From the NCBI GenBank assembly GCA_031554275.1, contig JAVBKB010000144.1, forward strand, positions 1 to 14,672: a stretch of 14,672 nucleotides of DNA, in the 5' to 3' direction. This DNA is from JAVBKB01 sp031554275. Its GTDB lineage: Bacteria; Bacillota; Bacilli; JARBTR01. A model generated the notes under the pieces. It had not been told where the DNA came from, ran no database searches, and worked only from the letters and a program-made list of their open reading frames with translations. This document shows, piece after piece, positions 6,118 to 12,414 of this stretch; positions within the stretch are counted from its first letter, which is position 1, and each line of letters starts with the position of its first letter. Position numbers and translations under genes: made by a program.

Positions 6118-6690
6118 ATGGCAGAGAAAAAGGCAAAAGAAGCTGCTGAGGAAGTTGTAGAAAAGAAAGCAAAGGCTGCAAAAGCTACAGCTGAAACAAC
6201 AGAAAAGAAGACACCAGCAAAAGCTGAGAAGGCTGATAAAGCACCTGCTAAAACAGCGAAAGCTGACAAAGAAACTACTGAGAAGGTTGAAAAACCCAAA
6301 AAGGCAAAAGCTGAAGCAGTAGTAGAAAAACAAGCAGTTAGCGAAAGTGATTCAGAAAAGCAAGCGAAGGCTATTGCTCGTACAATCCGTATCGCACCTA
6401 GAAAATCTCGCTTGGTATTAGATTTAATTCGTGGCAAGCAGGTTGGAGAAGCGATTGCAATTTTACGATATACGCCAAAAGCATCATCTCCTGTGATTGA
6501 GAAAGTTCTAAATTCAGCGATTGCGAATGCAGAGCACAATTATGAGATGGATGTGACTAAGTTGTATGTAGCGGAAGCTTATGCTAACGAAGGACCAACT
6601 CTAAAGCGTTTCCGTCCTCGCGCGCAAGGAAGAGCGAGTGCTATTAACAAGAGAACAAGTCATATCACAATCGTAGTAAAAGAGAAATAA
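6118..6690 (+). CDS. rplV: 50S ribosomal protein L22 (uL22) with long Ala/Lys/Glu-rich N-terminal extension
   Basis: uL22 lies at the tunnel exit and its beta-hairpin lines the peptide tunnel. The core starts near residue 81 (KQAKAIARTIRIAPRKSRLV) and runs through DLIRGKQVGEAIAILRYTPK, SAIANAEHNYEMD and the hairpin region GPTLKRFRPRAQGRASAINK to HITIVVKEK. Its length of about 110 residues is normal. In front of it are about 80 extra residues: 20 Ala, 21 Lys and 15 Glu, with no hydrophobic segment, probably disordered or helical. No in-frame ATG, GTG or TTG lies between the start and the core, so the extension must be translated for any uL22 to be made. I chose ATG 6118 over TTG 6115 because it lies 7 nt after GAGGAGGG. 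Confidence 0.97.
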   Translation: MAEKKAKEAAEEVVEKKAKAAKATAETTEKKTPAKAEKADKAPAKTAKADKETTEKVEKPKKAKAEAVVEKQAVSESDSEKQAKAIARTIRIAPRKSRLVLDLIRGKQVGEAIAILRYTPKASSPVIEKVLNSAIANAEHNYEMDVTKLYVAEAYANEGPTLKRFRPRAQGRASAINKRTSHITIVVKEK

Positions 6691-6702
6691 GGAGGGATAC
6701 TT

Positions 6703-7359
6703 GTGGGTCAAAAAGTACATCCAATTGGACTCAGAATCGGAATCATCCGTGACTGGGAGTCAAAATGGTACGCTGGCAAAGATTACGCGAAATTATTACA
6801 TGAAGACTTACGAATTCGCGACTACATCCTGCACAAGTTAAAAGACGCATCAGTTCCTAAAGTAGAAATTGAGCGTGCTGCTAATCGTGTGAATGTTTCA
6901 GTTCATACTGCAAAGCCTGGTATCGTTATTGGTAAGGGTGGCGCTGAAGTAGAAACACTTCGTAATGAGCTAAACAAAATAACAGGGAAAAAGGTTCACA
7001 TCAATATAATCGAAATTAAGAAAGCGGATCTAGATGCTAAATTGGTAGCAGATAACATTGCTCGCCAGTTAGAAAACCGTGTTTCATTCCGACGAGCACA
7101 GAAGCAAGTTATCCAAAGATCAATGCGTGCTGGTGCTAAAGGAATCAAAACAATGGTTTCAGGTCGTCTAGGTGGTGCGGATATCGCTCGTTCTGAGCAT
7201 TACAGTGAAGGAACAGTTCCACTACACACACTTCGTGCTGACATTGATTATGCAACAGCAGAAGCAGATACAACTTACGGAAAGCTTGGTGTCAAAGTCT
7301 GGATCTATCGTGGAGAGGTTCTTCCTACCAAGAAAAATACTGTGGAAGGGGGAAAATAA
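6703..7359 (+). CDS. rpsC: 30S ribosomal protein S3 (uS3)
   Basis: A 218-residue protein at the mRNA entry channel of the 30S head, with helicase-like contact to mRNA. It begins MGQKVHPIGLRIGIIRDWES. The KH domain has the GIVIGKGG motif (73-80), followed by GKKVHINIIEIKK. The C-terminal domain contains QKQVIQRSMRAGAKGIKT, GRLGGADIARSE and DIDYATAEADTTYGKLGVKV. The start is GTG 6703; its SD GGAGGG follows the rplV stop directly (TAAGGAGGG), so the two genes are tightly linked. Only 2 nt separate it from rplP. Confidence 0.98.
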   Translation: MGQKVHPIGLRIGIIRDWESKWYAGKDYAKLLHEDLRIRDYILHKLKDASVPKVEIERAANRVNVSVHTAKPGIVIGKGGAEVETLRNELNKITGKKVHINIIEIKKADLDAKLVADNIARQLENRVSFRRAQKQVIQRSMRAGAKGIKTMVSGRLGGADIARSEHYSEGTVPLHTLRADIDYATAEADTTYGKLGVKVWIYRGEVLPTKKNTVEGGK

Positions 7360-7361
7360 TC

Positions 7362-7796
7362 ATGTTAGTACCTAAACGTGTTAAACACCGTCGTGTATTC
7401 CGTGGCAAAATGCGTGGCAATGCTAAGGGCGGTGCTGAAGTTCATTTCGGTGAATACGGATTACAAGCCCAAGAGGCTTCATGGATTACCAACAGACAAA
7501 TCGAAGCTGCTCGTATCGCAATGACTCGTTTTATGAAGCGTGGCGGTAAAGTTTGGATCAAAATTTTCCCTCATCAATCTTATACTGCTAAACCAATTGG
7601 TGTGCGGATGGGTTCTGGTAAAGGTTCACCTGAAGGTTGGGTAGCTGTTGTCAAACCAGGTAAAGTAATGTTTGAAATAGCAGGTGTTTCAGAAGAAATT
7701 GCACGCGAAGCACTTCGTCTTGCGATGCACAAGTTGCCTGTTAAATGTAAGTTTGTAAAACGTGCGGAAAATGGTGGTGAAGCAAATGAAAACTAA
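7362..7796 (+). CDS. rplP: 50S ribosomal protein L16 (uL16)
   Basis: A 144-residue large-subunit protein near the A-site tRNA elbow, important for late 50S assembly. Diagnostic stretches are MLVPKRVKHRRVFRGKMRG, ITNRQIEAARIAMTRFMKRG, the loop KPIGVRMGSGKGSPEGWVAV and EALRLAMHKLPVKCKFV. The C-terminal end (RAENGGEANEN) is variable in the family. It follows rpsC after 2 nt, with its SD (GAAGGGGG) inside the end of rpsC, and overlaps the start of rpmC by 11 nt. Confidence 0.98.
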   Translation: MLVPKRVKHRRVFRGKMRGNAKGGAEVHFGEYGLQAQEASWITNRQIEAARIAMTRFMKRGGKVWIKIFPHQSYTAKPIGVRMGSGKGSPEGWVAVVKPGKVMFEIAGVSEEIAREALRLAMHKLPVKCKFVKRAENGGEANEN

Positions 7797-7989
7797 AGAA
7801 ATCCGTGACCTAACCACTAACGAGATTGAAACAAAAATTAAGTCACTGAAAGAAGAGCTTTTCAACTTACGCTTCCAATTAGCTACTGGGCAGCTTGAAA
7901 ATACTGCTCGTATCGGGGAAGTTCGTAAGGGTATCGCTCGCATGAAAACAATCATGCGTGAAAGAGATCTTAATGTGAACAATCAGTAA
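7786..7989 (+). CDS. rpmC: 50S ribosomal protein L29 (uL29)
   Basis: A 67-residue, two-helix coiled-coil protein at the tunnel exit beside uL23. It reads MKTKEIRDLTTNEIETKIKS, then KEELFNLRFQLATGQLENTA and RMKTIMRERDL, a near-perfect family match. The start is ATG 7786, inside the last codons of rplP. An earlier in-frame ATG at 7762 would add eight residues from within rplP and is not supported by the family. The SD is weak (GGTGGTG about 10 nt upstream), so expression probably depends on coupling to rplP. A symmetrical hairpin follows in the gap to rpsQ. Confidence 0.97.
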   Translation: MKTKEIRDLTTNEIETKIKSLKEELFNLRFQLATGQLENTARIGEVRKGIARMKTIMRERDLNVNNQ

Positions 7990-7997
7990 TCAAAAAA

Positions 7998-8038
7998 GAC
8001 TTTTAACAATTGCGTGCAATTGATATGAACGTCAAGTC
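7998..8038 (+). other. Nested inverted repeat in the rpmC-rpsQ gap
   Basis: CAATTG-CGTG-CAATTG (8007-8022) is a perfect 6-bp stem with a 4-nt loop. It is enclosed by GACTT (7998-8002) and AAGTC (8034-8038). It is followed by the rpsQ SD, with no T-tract. Possible mRNA-stability or processing site; function unknown. Confidence 0.35.
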
Positions 8039-8068
8039 CGATAAACCGAAAGGAGGAGGCAGAACAAT

Positions 8069-8332
8069 ATGGAAGAGCGCAACCAACGAAAGGTTTACAC
8101 TGGCAGAGTTATATCCGACAAAATGGATAAAACGATCACAGTTATGATTGAAACAAAGAAAACACATCCGCTATATGGCAAACGTGTGAAATATTCGAAG
8201 AAATTCAAAGCGCATGATGAAAACAATGAAGCGAAACAAGGCGATATCGTTAAAGTAATGGAAACTCGCCCACTATCAGCAACAAAACGTTTCCGTCTAC
8301 TGGAAATCGTCGAAAAAGCTGTTGTCATCTAA
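8069..8332 (+). CDS. rpsQ: 30S ribosomal protein S17 (uS17)
   Basis: An 87-residue OB-fold protein that binds 16S rRNA helices early in 30S assembly. It contains RKVYTGRVISDKMDKTITVM, THPLYGKRVKYSKKFKAHDE, and GDIVKVMETRPLSATKRFRL near the end, all typical. ATG 8069 has the strong SD AAAGGAGGAGG. It lies 79 nt after rpmC and 90 nt before rplN, both gaps containing potential hairpins. Confidence 0.98.
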   Translation: MEERNQRKVYTGRVISDKMDKTITVMIETKKTHPLYGKRVKYSKKFKAHDENNEAKQGDIVKVMETRPLSATKRFRLLEIVEKAVVI

Positions 8333-8334
8333 GC

Positions 8335-8384
8335 TTGTTAAATTTTAAAAACGATCTTAACAAATGACGAGCAATCATCATTTG
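8335..8384 (+). other. Two mutually exclusive hairpins in the rpsQ-rplN gap
   Basis: TTGTTAA (8335-8341) is complementary to TTAACAA (8357-8363). CAAATGA (8361-8367) is complementary to TCATTTG (8378-8384). The second arm of one and the first arm of the other share 8361-8363, so full formation of one prevents the other. Such alternatives occur in attenuators, but neither is followed by a U-run. Both stems are AT-rich and may be weak. Confidence 0.3.
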
Positions 8385-8422
8385 AGAATTGGATGCCGTT
8401 CATTTCGAAGGGAGGTACTACC

Positions 8423-8791
8423 ATGATTCAATCAGAATCAAGACTGAAGGTTGCTGATAACTCGGGCGCTCGCGAAGTGCTTGCAATAAAAGTTCTCGGT
8501 GGCTCAGGTCGCAAAGTTGCTAATATTGGCGATGTTATCGTCTGTACTGTTAAACAAGCAACACCTGGAGGCGTTGTTAAAAAGGGTGATGTTGTCAAGG
8601 CAGTTATTGTTCGCACAAAAAGTGGAACAAACCGCCCAGACGGTTCATTTATCCGTTTTGACGAAAACGCATGTGTAATTATTAAAGACGACAAAAGCCC
8701 ACGTGGAACTCGTATTTTCGGACCAGTGGCACGTGAATTACGTGATAATAACTTCATGAAAATCGTCTCACTAGCACCTGAAGTACTTTAA
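8423..8791 (+). CDS. rplN: 50S ribosomal protein L14 (uL14)
   Basis: A 122-residue protein at the subunit interface (bridge B8), the binding surface for the silencing factor RsfS in many bacteria. It begins MIQSESRLKVADNSGAREVL and contains VKQATPGGVVKKGDVVKAVI, FDENACVIIKDDKSPRGTRI and FGPVARELRDNNFMKIVSLA. I chose ATG 8423, 7 nt after AAGGGAGG. An in-frame ATG at 8393 would add ten non-conserved residues (MPFISKGGTT) that overlap that SD, so it is not used. A gap of 45 nt leads to rplX. Confidence 0.98.
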   Translation: MIQSESRLKVADNSGAREVLAIKVLGGSGRKVANIGDVIVCTVKQATPGGVVKKGDVVKAVIVRTKSGTNRPDGSFIRFDENACVIIKDDKSPRGTRIFGPVARELRDNNFMKIVSLAPEVL

Positions 8792-8836
8792 AAAAAGCTA
8801 AGTGCTGAAAAAGAATGAATATGAGGTGCAAATCTC

Positions 8837-9148
8837 GTGCATGTAAAAAAAGGTGATAAGGTAATGGTCATCTCTGGCAAGGACAAAGGAAAACGCGGTG
8901 TCATTTTGGAAGCATATCCTAAAAAAGACCGTGTACTTGTTGAAGGTGTCAACATTATCAAAAAACATACAAAACCCACTAGTCAAAACCAACAAGGTGG
9001 AATTCTCAATCAAGAAGCATCTATCCATGTTTCGAATGTAATGCCAATAGATTCTAAATCAGGCAATCCAACACGTGTTGGATACAAAGAAATTGATGGT
9101 AAGAAAGTACGAGTTGGTGTGAAAACTGGTGCTAAATTAGATAAATAA
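8837..9148 (+). CDS. rplX: 50S ribosomal protein L24 (uL24)
   Basis: A 103-residue assembly-initiator protein that binds the 5' domain of 23S rRNA near the tunnel exit. The KOW motif is at residues 4-31 (KKGDKVMVISGKDKGKRGVI). It is followed by VLVEGVNIIKKHTKPTSQNQ and GGILNQEASIHVSNV, typical of bacterial uL24, and a lysine-rich end. The start is GTG 8837 with SD GAGGTG (8823-8828). It is followed by 23 nt and rplE. Confidence 0.98.
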   Translation: MHVKKGDKVMVISGKDKGKRGVILEAYPKKDRVLVEGVNIIKKHTKPTSQNQQGGILNQEASIHVSNVMPIDSKSGNPTRVGYKEIDGKKVRVGVKTGAKLDK

Positions 9149-9171
9149 GAATCGCGAAGGGAGGTAAAATA

Positions 9172-9711
9172 ATGAGCCGCCTCAAGGAAAAATATCAAAA
9201 AGAAATTACACCTGCTTTAATGAGTAAGTTCAATTACACATCAATTATGCAAACACCTAAGCTTGAAAAGATTGTTATCAACATGGGTGTTGGTGATGCT
9301 GTACAAAATACTAAATTACTGGATAGCGCAGTTGAGGAATTAACAACGCTTTCAGGTCAAAAACCAATAGTAACAAAAGCAAAGAACTCTATCGCTGGAT
9401 TCCGCTTGCGTGAAGGCATGCCGATCGGTTGTAAAGTAACATTGCGCGGCGCGCGTATGTATGAATTTTTAGATAAACTAATTTCAATTTCACTACCTCG
9501 TGTTCGTGACTTCCGTGGGATTTCAAAGAAATCCTTTGATGGACGTGGCAACTACACACTTGGTGTGAAGGAGCAATTAATTTTCCCTGAAATCGATTAC
9601 GACAAAGTAACCAAAGTACGTGGAATGGACATCGTTATTGTTACAACAGCAAATACCGACGAAGAAGCTCGTGAGCTATTAGGACTATTTGGAATGCCAT
9701 TCCAAAAATAA
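9172..9711 (+). CDS. rplE: 50S ribosomal protein L5 (uL5)
   Basis: A 179-residue protein of the central protuberance that binds 5S rRNA and contacts P-site tRNA. It contains PKLEKIVINMGVGDAVQNTK, QKPIVTKAKNSIAGFRLREG, the loop MPIGCKVTLRGARMYEFLDK, SLPRVRDFRGISKKSFDGRG and the C-terminal TANTDEEARELLGLFGMPFQ. Length equals the Bacillus protein. SD GGGAGGT precedes ATG 9172. It lies 19 nt before rpsN. Confidence 0.98.
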   Translation: MSRLKEKYQKEITPALMSKFNYTSIMQTPKLEKIVINMGVGDAVQNTKLLDSAVEELTTLSGQKPIVTKAKNSIAGFRLREGMPIGCKVTLRGARMYEFLDKLISISLPRVRDFRGISKKSFDGRGNYTLGVKEQLIFPEIDYDKVTKVRGMDIVIVTTANTDEEARELLGLFGMPFQK

Positions 9712-9730
9712 TCGCTAAGGGGGCGAAATA

Positions 9731-9916
9731 GTGGCTAAAACATCAATGATCGTAAAACAAAAGCGCAAACCGAAATTTCAGGTTCAAGCTTACACACGTT
9801 GTGAGCGTTGTGGTCGCCCACATTCTGTATATCGTAAGTTTCAACTTTGCCGAATTTGTTTCCGCGAACTAGCATACAAAGGTCAAATTCCTGGTGTTAA
9901 AAAAGCTAGCTGGTAA
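9731..9916 (+). CDS. rpsN: 30S ribosomal protein S14, zinc-binding type Z (uS14)
   Basis: A 61-residue protein of the 30S head. Four cysteines in two CxxC pairs (C24, C27, C40, C43; CERCG and CRICF) form the zinc site of the housekeeping 'C+' form, unlike the longer zinc-free paralog. MAKTSMIVKQKRKPKFQVQA and the end IPGVKKASW are standard. The start is GTG 9731 after AAGGGGGCG. The first copy of a 120-bp repeat begins at its stop codon, and 312 nt separate it from rpsH where Bacilli normally have a short gap. Confidence 0.98.
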   Translation: MAKTSMIVKQKRKPKFQVQAYTRCERCGRPHSVYRKFQLCRICFRELAYKGQIPGVKKASW

Positions 9917-10150
9917 ACAAAAGGTGCTTGAGCGAGCGCTTAGACCAAGAGCGTGATACGCCTCACTCGAATGCGATAAAGTCGCACCGAGAGGGAGGAG
10001 TACAAAGCGAAGGGTCTGCGAGCGGAAGCCCGTTAAACAAAAGGTGCTTGAGCGAACGCTTAGACCAAGAGCGTGATACGGCTCATTCGAATGCGACAAA
10101 GTCGCGCCGAGAGGGAAGTACAAAGCGAAGGTCTACGAGCGGAAGCCCGT
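9914..10150 (+). repeat. Two tandem copies of a ~120-bp GC-rich structured repeat
   Basis: Copy 1 is 9914-10033 (120 bp) and copy 2 is 10034-10150 (117 bp). They differ by six substitutions and three deleted bases, so they are about 93 percent identical. The array is visibly richer in G+C than its neighbours and fills most of the 312-nt rpsN-rpsH gap. Each copy can fold into CGCTTAGACC paired with GGTCTG-cg-AGCG, closed by GCTT/AAGC, with an inner hairpin CTCG-aa-TGCGAT-aaa-GTCGCA-c-CGAG. There is no T-run, and no convincing gene on either strand although open frames exist. I believe related elements are scattered in Planococcaceae genomes, but that is memory, not a search. Confidence 0.85.
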
Positions 10151-10228
10151 TAACAGCTAGGAACACTTACACCGAATAGGTTTTTATACGACCAAATTAT
10201 ATTGGAAACAGAAAAGGAGGTTATCATT

Positions 10229-10627
10229 GTGGTTATGACAGACCCAATTGCAGACTTGTTGACTCGCATTCGTAATGCGAACACAGTTCGTCATGAGAAA
10301 TTGGAAGTTCCTGCTTCCAAGATGAAAAAAGATATTGCAGAAATCTTGAAACGAGAAGGTTTCGTTCGCGATGTTGAATATATAGAAGACAACAAGCAGG
10401 GTATCTTAAGAATTTTCTTAAAATACGGCGCTAACAATGAGCGCGTAATTACTGGAATCAAGCGTATCAGTAAGCCTGGTCTTCGTGTTTACTCAAAAAC
10501 AGGAGATGTACCTAGAGTGTTGAACGGTCTTGGAATCGCAATCGTTTCATCTTCTCAAGGTGTTATCACTGATAAAGAAGCACGTGCCAAGCATGTTGGT
10601 GGAGAAGTGCTTGCATATGTATGGTAA
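10229..10627 (+). CDS. rpsH: 30S ribosomal protein S8 (uS8)
   Basis: A 132-residue protein binding the central domain of 16S rRNA; in E. coli it is the spc-operon repressor. It reads MVMTDPIADLLTRIRNANTV, KLEVPASKMKKDIAEILKRE, and ends with GVITDKEARAKHVGGEVLAY-VW, with the conserved SSSQG motif before it. I chose GTG 10229, 8 nt after AAGGAGG. This gives exactly the family length; the in-frame TTG at 10202 would add nine unsupported residues. It is preceded by the 120-bp repeat array and followed by a short palindrome TCGCAA-AA-TTGCGA (10628-10641, immediately after the stop). Confidence 0.98.
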   Translation: MVMTDPIADLLTRIRNANTVRHEKLEVPASKMKKDIAEILKREGFVRDVEYIEDNKQGILRIFLKYGANNERVITGIKRISKPGLRVYSKTGDVPRVLNGLGIAIVSSSQGVITDKEARAKHVGGEVLAYVW

Positions 10628-10678
10628 TCGCAAAATTGCGAGCTGAACTTCAATAAAAAATGAATGGAGGTGCATGAA

Positions 10679-11218
10679 ATGTCTCGTATAGGCAATAAGC
10701 TAATCGCAATTCCTGCTGGTGTTACAATCGATCAAAAAGGATCATATGTAACAGTTAAAGGCCCTAAAGGGGAATTGAGCCGAGAATTCAATGCCGAAAT
10801 CAAAATAGATGTAAACGGTGCTGAAATAAATATCTCTCGTCCAACTGATGCAAAGCACCATCGTGCGCTACACGGCACGACACGTGCAGTACTTGCGAAC
10901 ATGGTAGAGGGCGTATCAACTGGATTTACAAGAAATCTTGAACTAGTTGGGGTCGGATATCGTGCATCAAAGCAAGGTAGTAAACTTGTTCTCAATGTAG
11001 GTTATTCTCATCCAGTGGAATTCGAACCTGAACAAGGTATCGAAGTTGAAGTTCCTGCTAACACGAAAATCACTATCAAAGGTATTGATAAAGAAAAAGT
11101 AGGCGCTTTAGCAGCAAATGTACGTAGTGTTCGCCCACCTGAACCTTATAAAGGTAAAGGAATTCGTTACGAAGGTGAATATGTACGCCGTAAAGAAGGT
11201 AAAACTGGTAAGAAATAA
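10679..11218 (+). CDS. rplF: 50S ribosomal protein L6 (uL6)
   Basis: A 179-residue protein near the factor-binding site of the 50S subunit, made of two related alpha/beta domains. The first begins MSRIGNKLIAIPAGVTIDQK with VTVKGPKGELSREF. The second contains RNLELVGVGYRASKQGSKLV. The C-terminal signature VRPPEPYKGKGIRYEGEYVR is complete with a basic tail. I chose ATG 10679 with SD GGAGGTG; the in-frame ATG at 10664 lies just before that SD and would add MEVHE. A 77-nt gap before rplR holds a weak inverted repeat (CATGA/TCATG). Confidence 0.97.
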   Translation: MSRIGNKLIAIPAGVTIDQKGSYVTVKGPKGELSREFNAEIKIDVNGAEINISRPTDAKHHRALHGTTRAVLANMVEGVSTGFTRNLELVGVGYRASKQGSKLVLNVGYSHPVEFEPEQGIEVEVPANTKITIKGIDKEKVGALAANVRSVRPPEPYKGKGIRYEGEYVRRKEGKTGKK

Positions 11219-11295
11219 AACGATTGCAAACACTGCATGAAGTTATGACAGTTTTATCATGTATAATCAATTAAGAATAGAAAGGAGTGCAGTAA

Positions 11296-11655
11296 ATGAT
11301 TATTAAAGCAGATAAGAATGTAACTCGTAAGAAAAGACACGCACGTGTACGTTCAAAGCTTGCTGGCACAGAATCACGTCCCAGACTGAACGTTTTTCGT
11401 TCAAACAAGCACATTTACGCACAATTAATAGATGATTCAAACCGAATCACAATTGCAAGCGCATCTACGCTTGATAAAGAACTTAACATTGCGGCAAGTA
11501 ATATTGAAGCAGCGAAAAAAGTTGGCGAGCTAGTTGCGAAGCGAGCAGTTGAAAAAGGATGCAAACAAATAGTTTTTGATCGTGGCGGATATTTATTCCA
11601 CGGACGTGTGAAAGCACTAGCAGATGCAGCTCGTGAAAACGGGTTGGAATTCTAG
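11296..11655 (+). CDS. rplR: 50S ribosomal protein L18 (uL18)
   Basis: A 119-residue 5S rRNA-binding protein of the central protuberance, partner of uL5. A basic N-terminal arm (KADKNVTRKKRHARVRSKLA) precedes the globular domain with RPRLNVFRSNKHIYAQLIDD, AASNIEAAKKVGELVAKRAV and the C-terminal signature FDRGGYLFHGRVKALADAAR. SD AAAGGAGTG precedes ATG 11296. A gap of 23 nt leads to rpsE. Confidence 0.98.
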   Translation: MIIKADKNVTRKKRHARVRSKLAGTESRPRLNVFRSNKHIYAQLIDDSNRITIASASTLDKELNIAASNIEAAKKVGELVAKRAVEKGCKQIVFDRGGYLFHGRVKALADAARENGLEF

Positions 11656-11678
11656 AATCGAAGGAGGGAAACCAATTT

Positions 11679-12182
11679 ATGCAACGAAATAATGACTCAG
11701 CTAAATCAGAATTTGAAGAACGAGTAGTAACCGTAAATCGTGTTGCGAAAGTTGTAAAAGGTGGACGTCGTTTCCGTTTTTCAGCACTAGTAGTAGTTGG
11801 CGATAAGAATGGCCGTGTTGGTTTTGGTACTGGTAAAGCACAAGAAGTGCCTGAAGCTATCAAAAAAGCAATCGAAGATGCTAAGAAAAACCTTATAGTA
11901 GTTCCAATGGTTGGCGTTACAATCCCACATCAAGTAAATGGACGATTTGGATCTGGACACATTCTTTTAAAACCTGCTTCAGAAGGTACTGGAGTTATCG
12001 CTGGTGGTCCTGTCCGTGCTGTTCTTGAATTGGCAGGTGTACACGATATCCTATCTAAATCATTAGGTTCAAACACACCTATCAATATGGTTCGTGCCAC
12101 AATTGATGGTATCAAACAACTAAAACGCGCAGAAGATGTAGCAAAACTACGTGGAAAAACAGTAGAAGAGATACTAGGATAA
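11679..12182 (+). CDS. rpsE: 30S ribosomal protein S5 (uS5)
   Basis: A 167-residue protein at the mRNA entry site, important for decoding accuracy. The N-terminal domain carries VVTVNRVAKVVKGGRRFRFS, the loop altered in spectinomycin resistance in other bacteria; it appears wild-type here. It is followed by VVVGDKNGRVGFGTGKAQEV. The C-terminal domain has GGPVRAVLELAGVHDILSKS and SNTPINMVRATIDGIKQL. SD AAGGAGGG lies about 10 nt before ATG 11679. A gap of 14 nt leads to rpmD, whose SD follows the stop. Confidence 0.98.
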   Translation: MQRNNDSAKSEFEERVVTVNRVAKVVKGGRRFRFSALVVVGDKNGRVGFGTGKAQEVPEAIKKAIEDAKKNLIVVPMVGVTIPHQVNGRFGSGHILLKPASEGTGVIAGGPVRAVLELAGVHDILSKSLGSNTPINMVRATIDGIKQLKRAEDVAKLRGKTVEEILG

Positions 12183-12196
12183 GGAGGGGAATCTGA

Positions 12197-12379
12197 ATGG
12201 CAAAGAAATTGAAAGTCACCCTCACTCGTAGTCCTATTGGTCGTTTACCCGATCAAAAAGCCACAGTTCAAGCTCTTGGACTAAGAAAGATGCAACAAAC
12301 AGTGGAGCACCAAGATAATGTAGCAATTCGTGGAATGATCAATAAAGTTTCTCACTTAGTAACAGTAGAAGAAGTATAA
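12197..12379 (+). CDS. rpmD: 50S ribosomal protein L30 (uL30)
   Basis: A 60-residue small protein of the large subunit (beta-alpha-beta-alpha-beta fold). KLKVTLTRSPIGRLPDQKAT, LGLRKMQQTVEHQDNVAIRG and MINKVSHLVTVEEV match the family at its usual length. SD AAGGAGGGG begins at the rpsE stop codon region, and the ATG is at 12197. It sits between rpsE and rplO as in all Bacilli. Confidence 0.98.
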   Translation: MAKKLKVTLTRSPIGRLPDQKATVQALGLRKMQQTVEHQDNVAIRGMINKVSHLVTVEEV

Positions 12380-12414
12380 AAAACACTGATGAAGAAATTG
12401 AAGGAGGTGTAACG

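Noticed and set aside
6042..6539. Long minus-strand frames opposite the rplV extension (Phe/Ala/Ser-rich)
   Set aside because: They are antisense images of the Lys/Ala/Glu-rich codons (AAA, GCA, GAA); no start context, no recognisable domain.
9869..10123. Minus-strand open frame of 84 codons through rpsN and the repeats
   Set aside because: It overlaps rpsN antisense and lacks an SD; both strands of the repeat happen to be open, as in many GC-richer repeats.
9928..10179. Plus-strand open frame of 83 codons through the 120-bp repeats (with repeated SERLDQERDT)
   Set aside because: It has no SD at its start, its repetition follows from the DNA repeat, and the differences between copies favour RNA pairing rather than codon conservation; the three-base total indel keeps the frame only by chance.
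11245..11267. TATAAT at 11262-11267 in the rplF-rplR gap as an internal promoter
   Set aside because: No -35 box at 16-18 nt spacing; the ATGACA at 11245 is only 11 nt away.
12197..12379. Possible CRISPR, tRNA or rRNA signals anywhere in the window
   Set aside because: No spaced short repeats, cloverleaf arms or rRNA-like stretches were seen; the only regular arrays are the 11-bp, 24-bp and 120-bp tandem repeats described.
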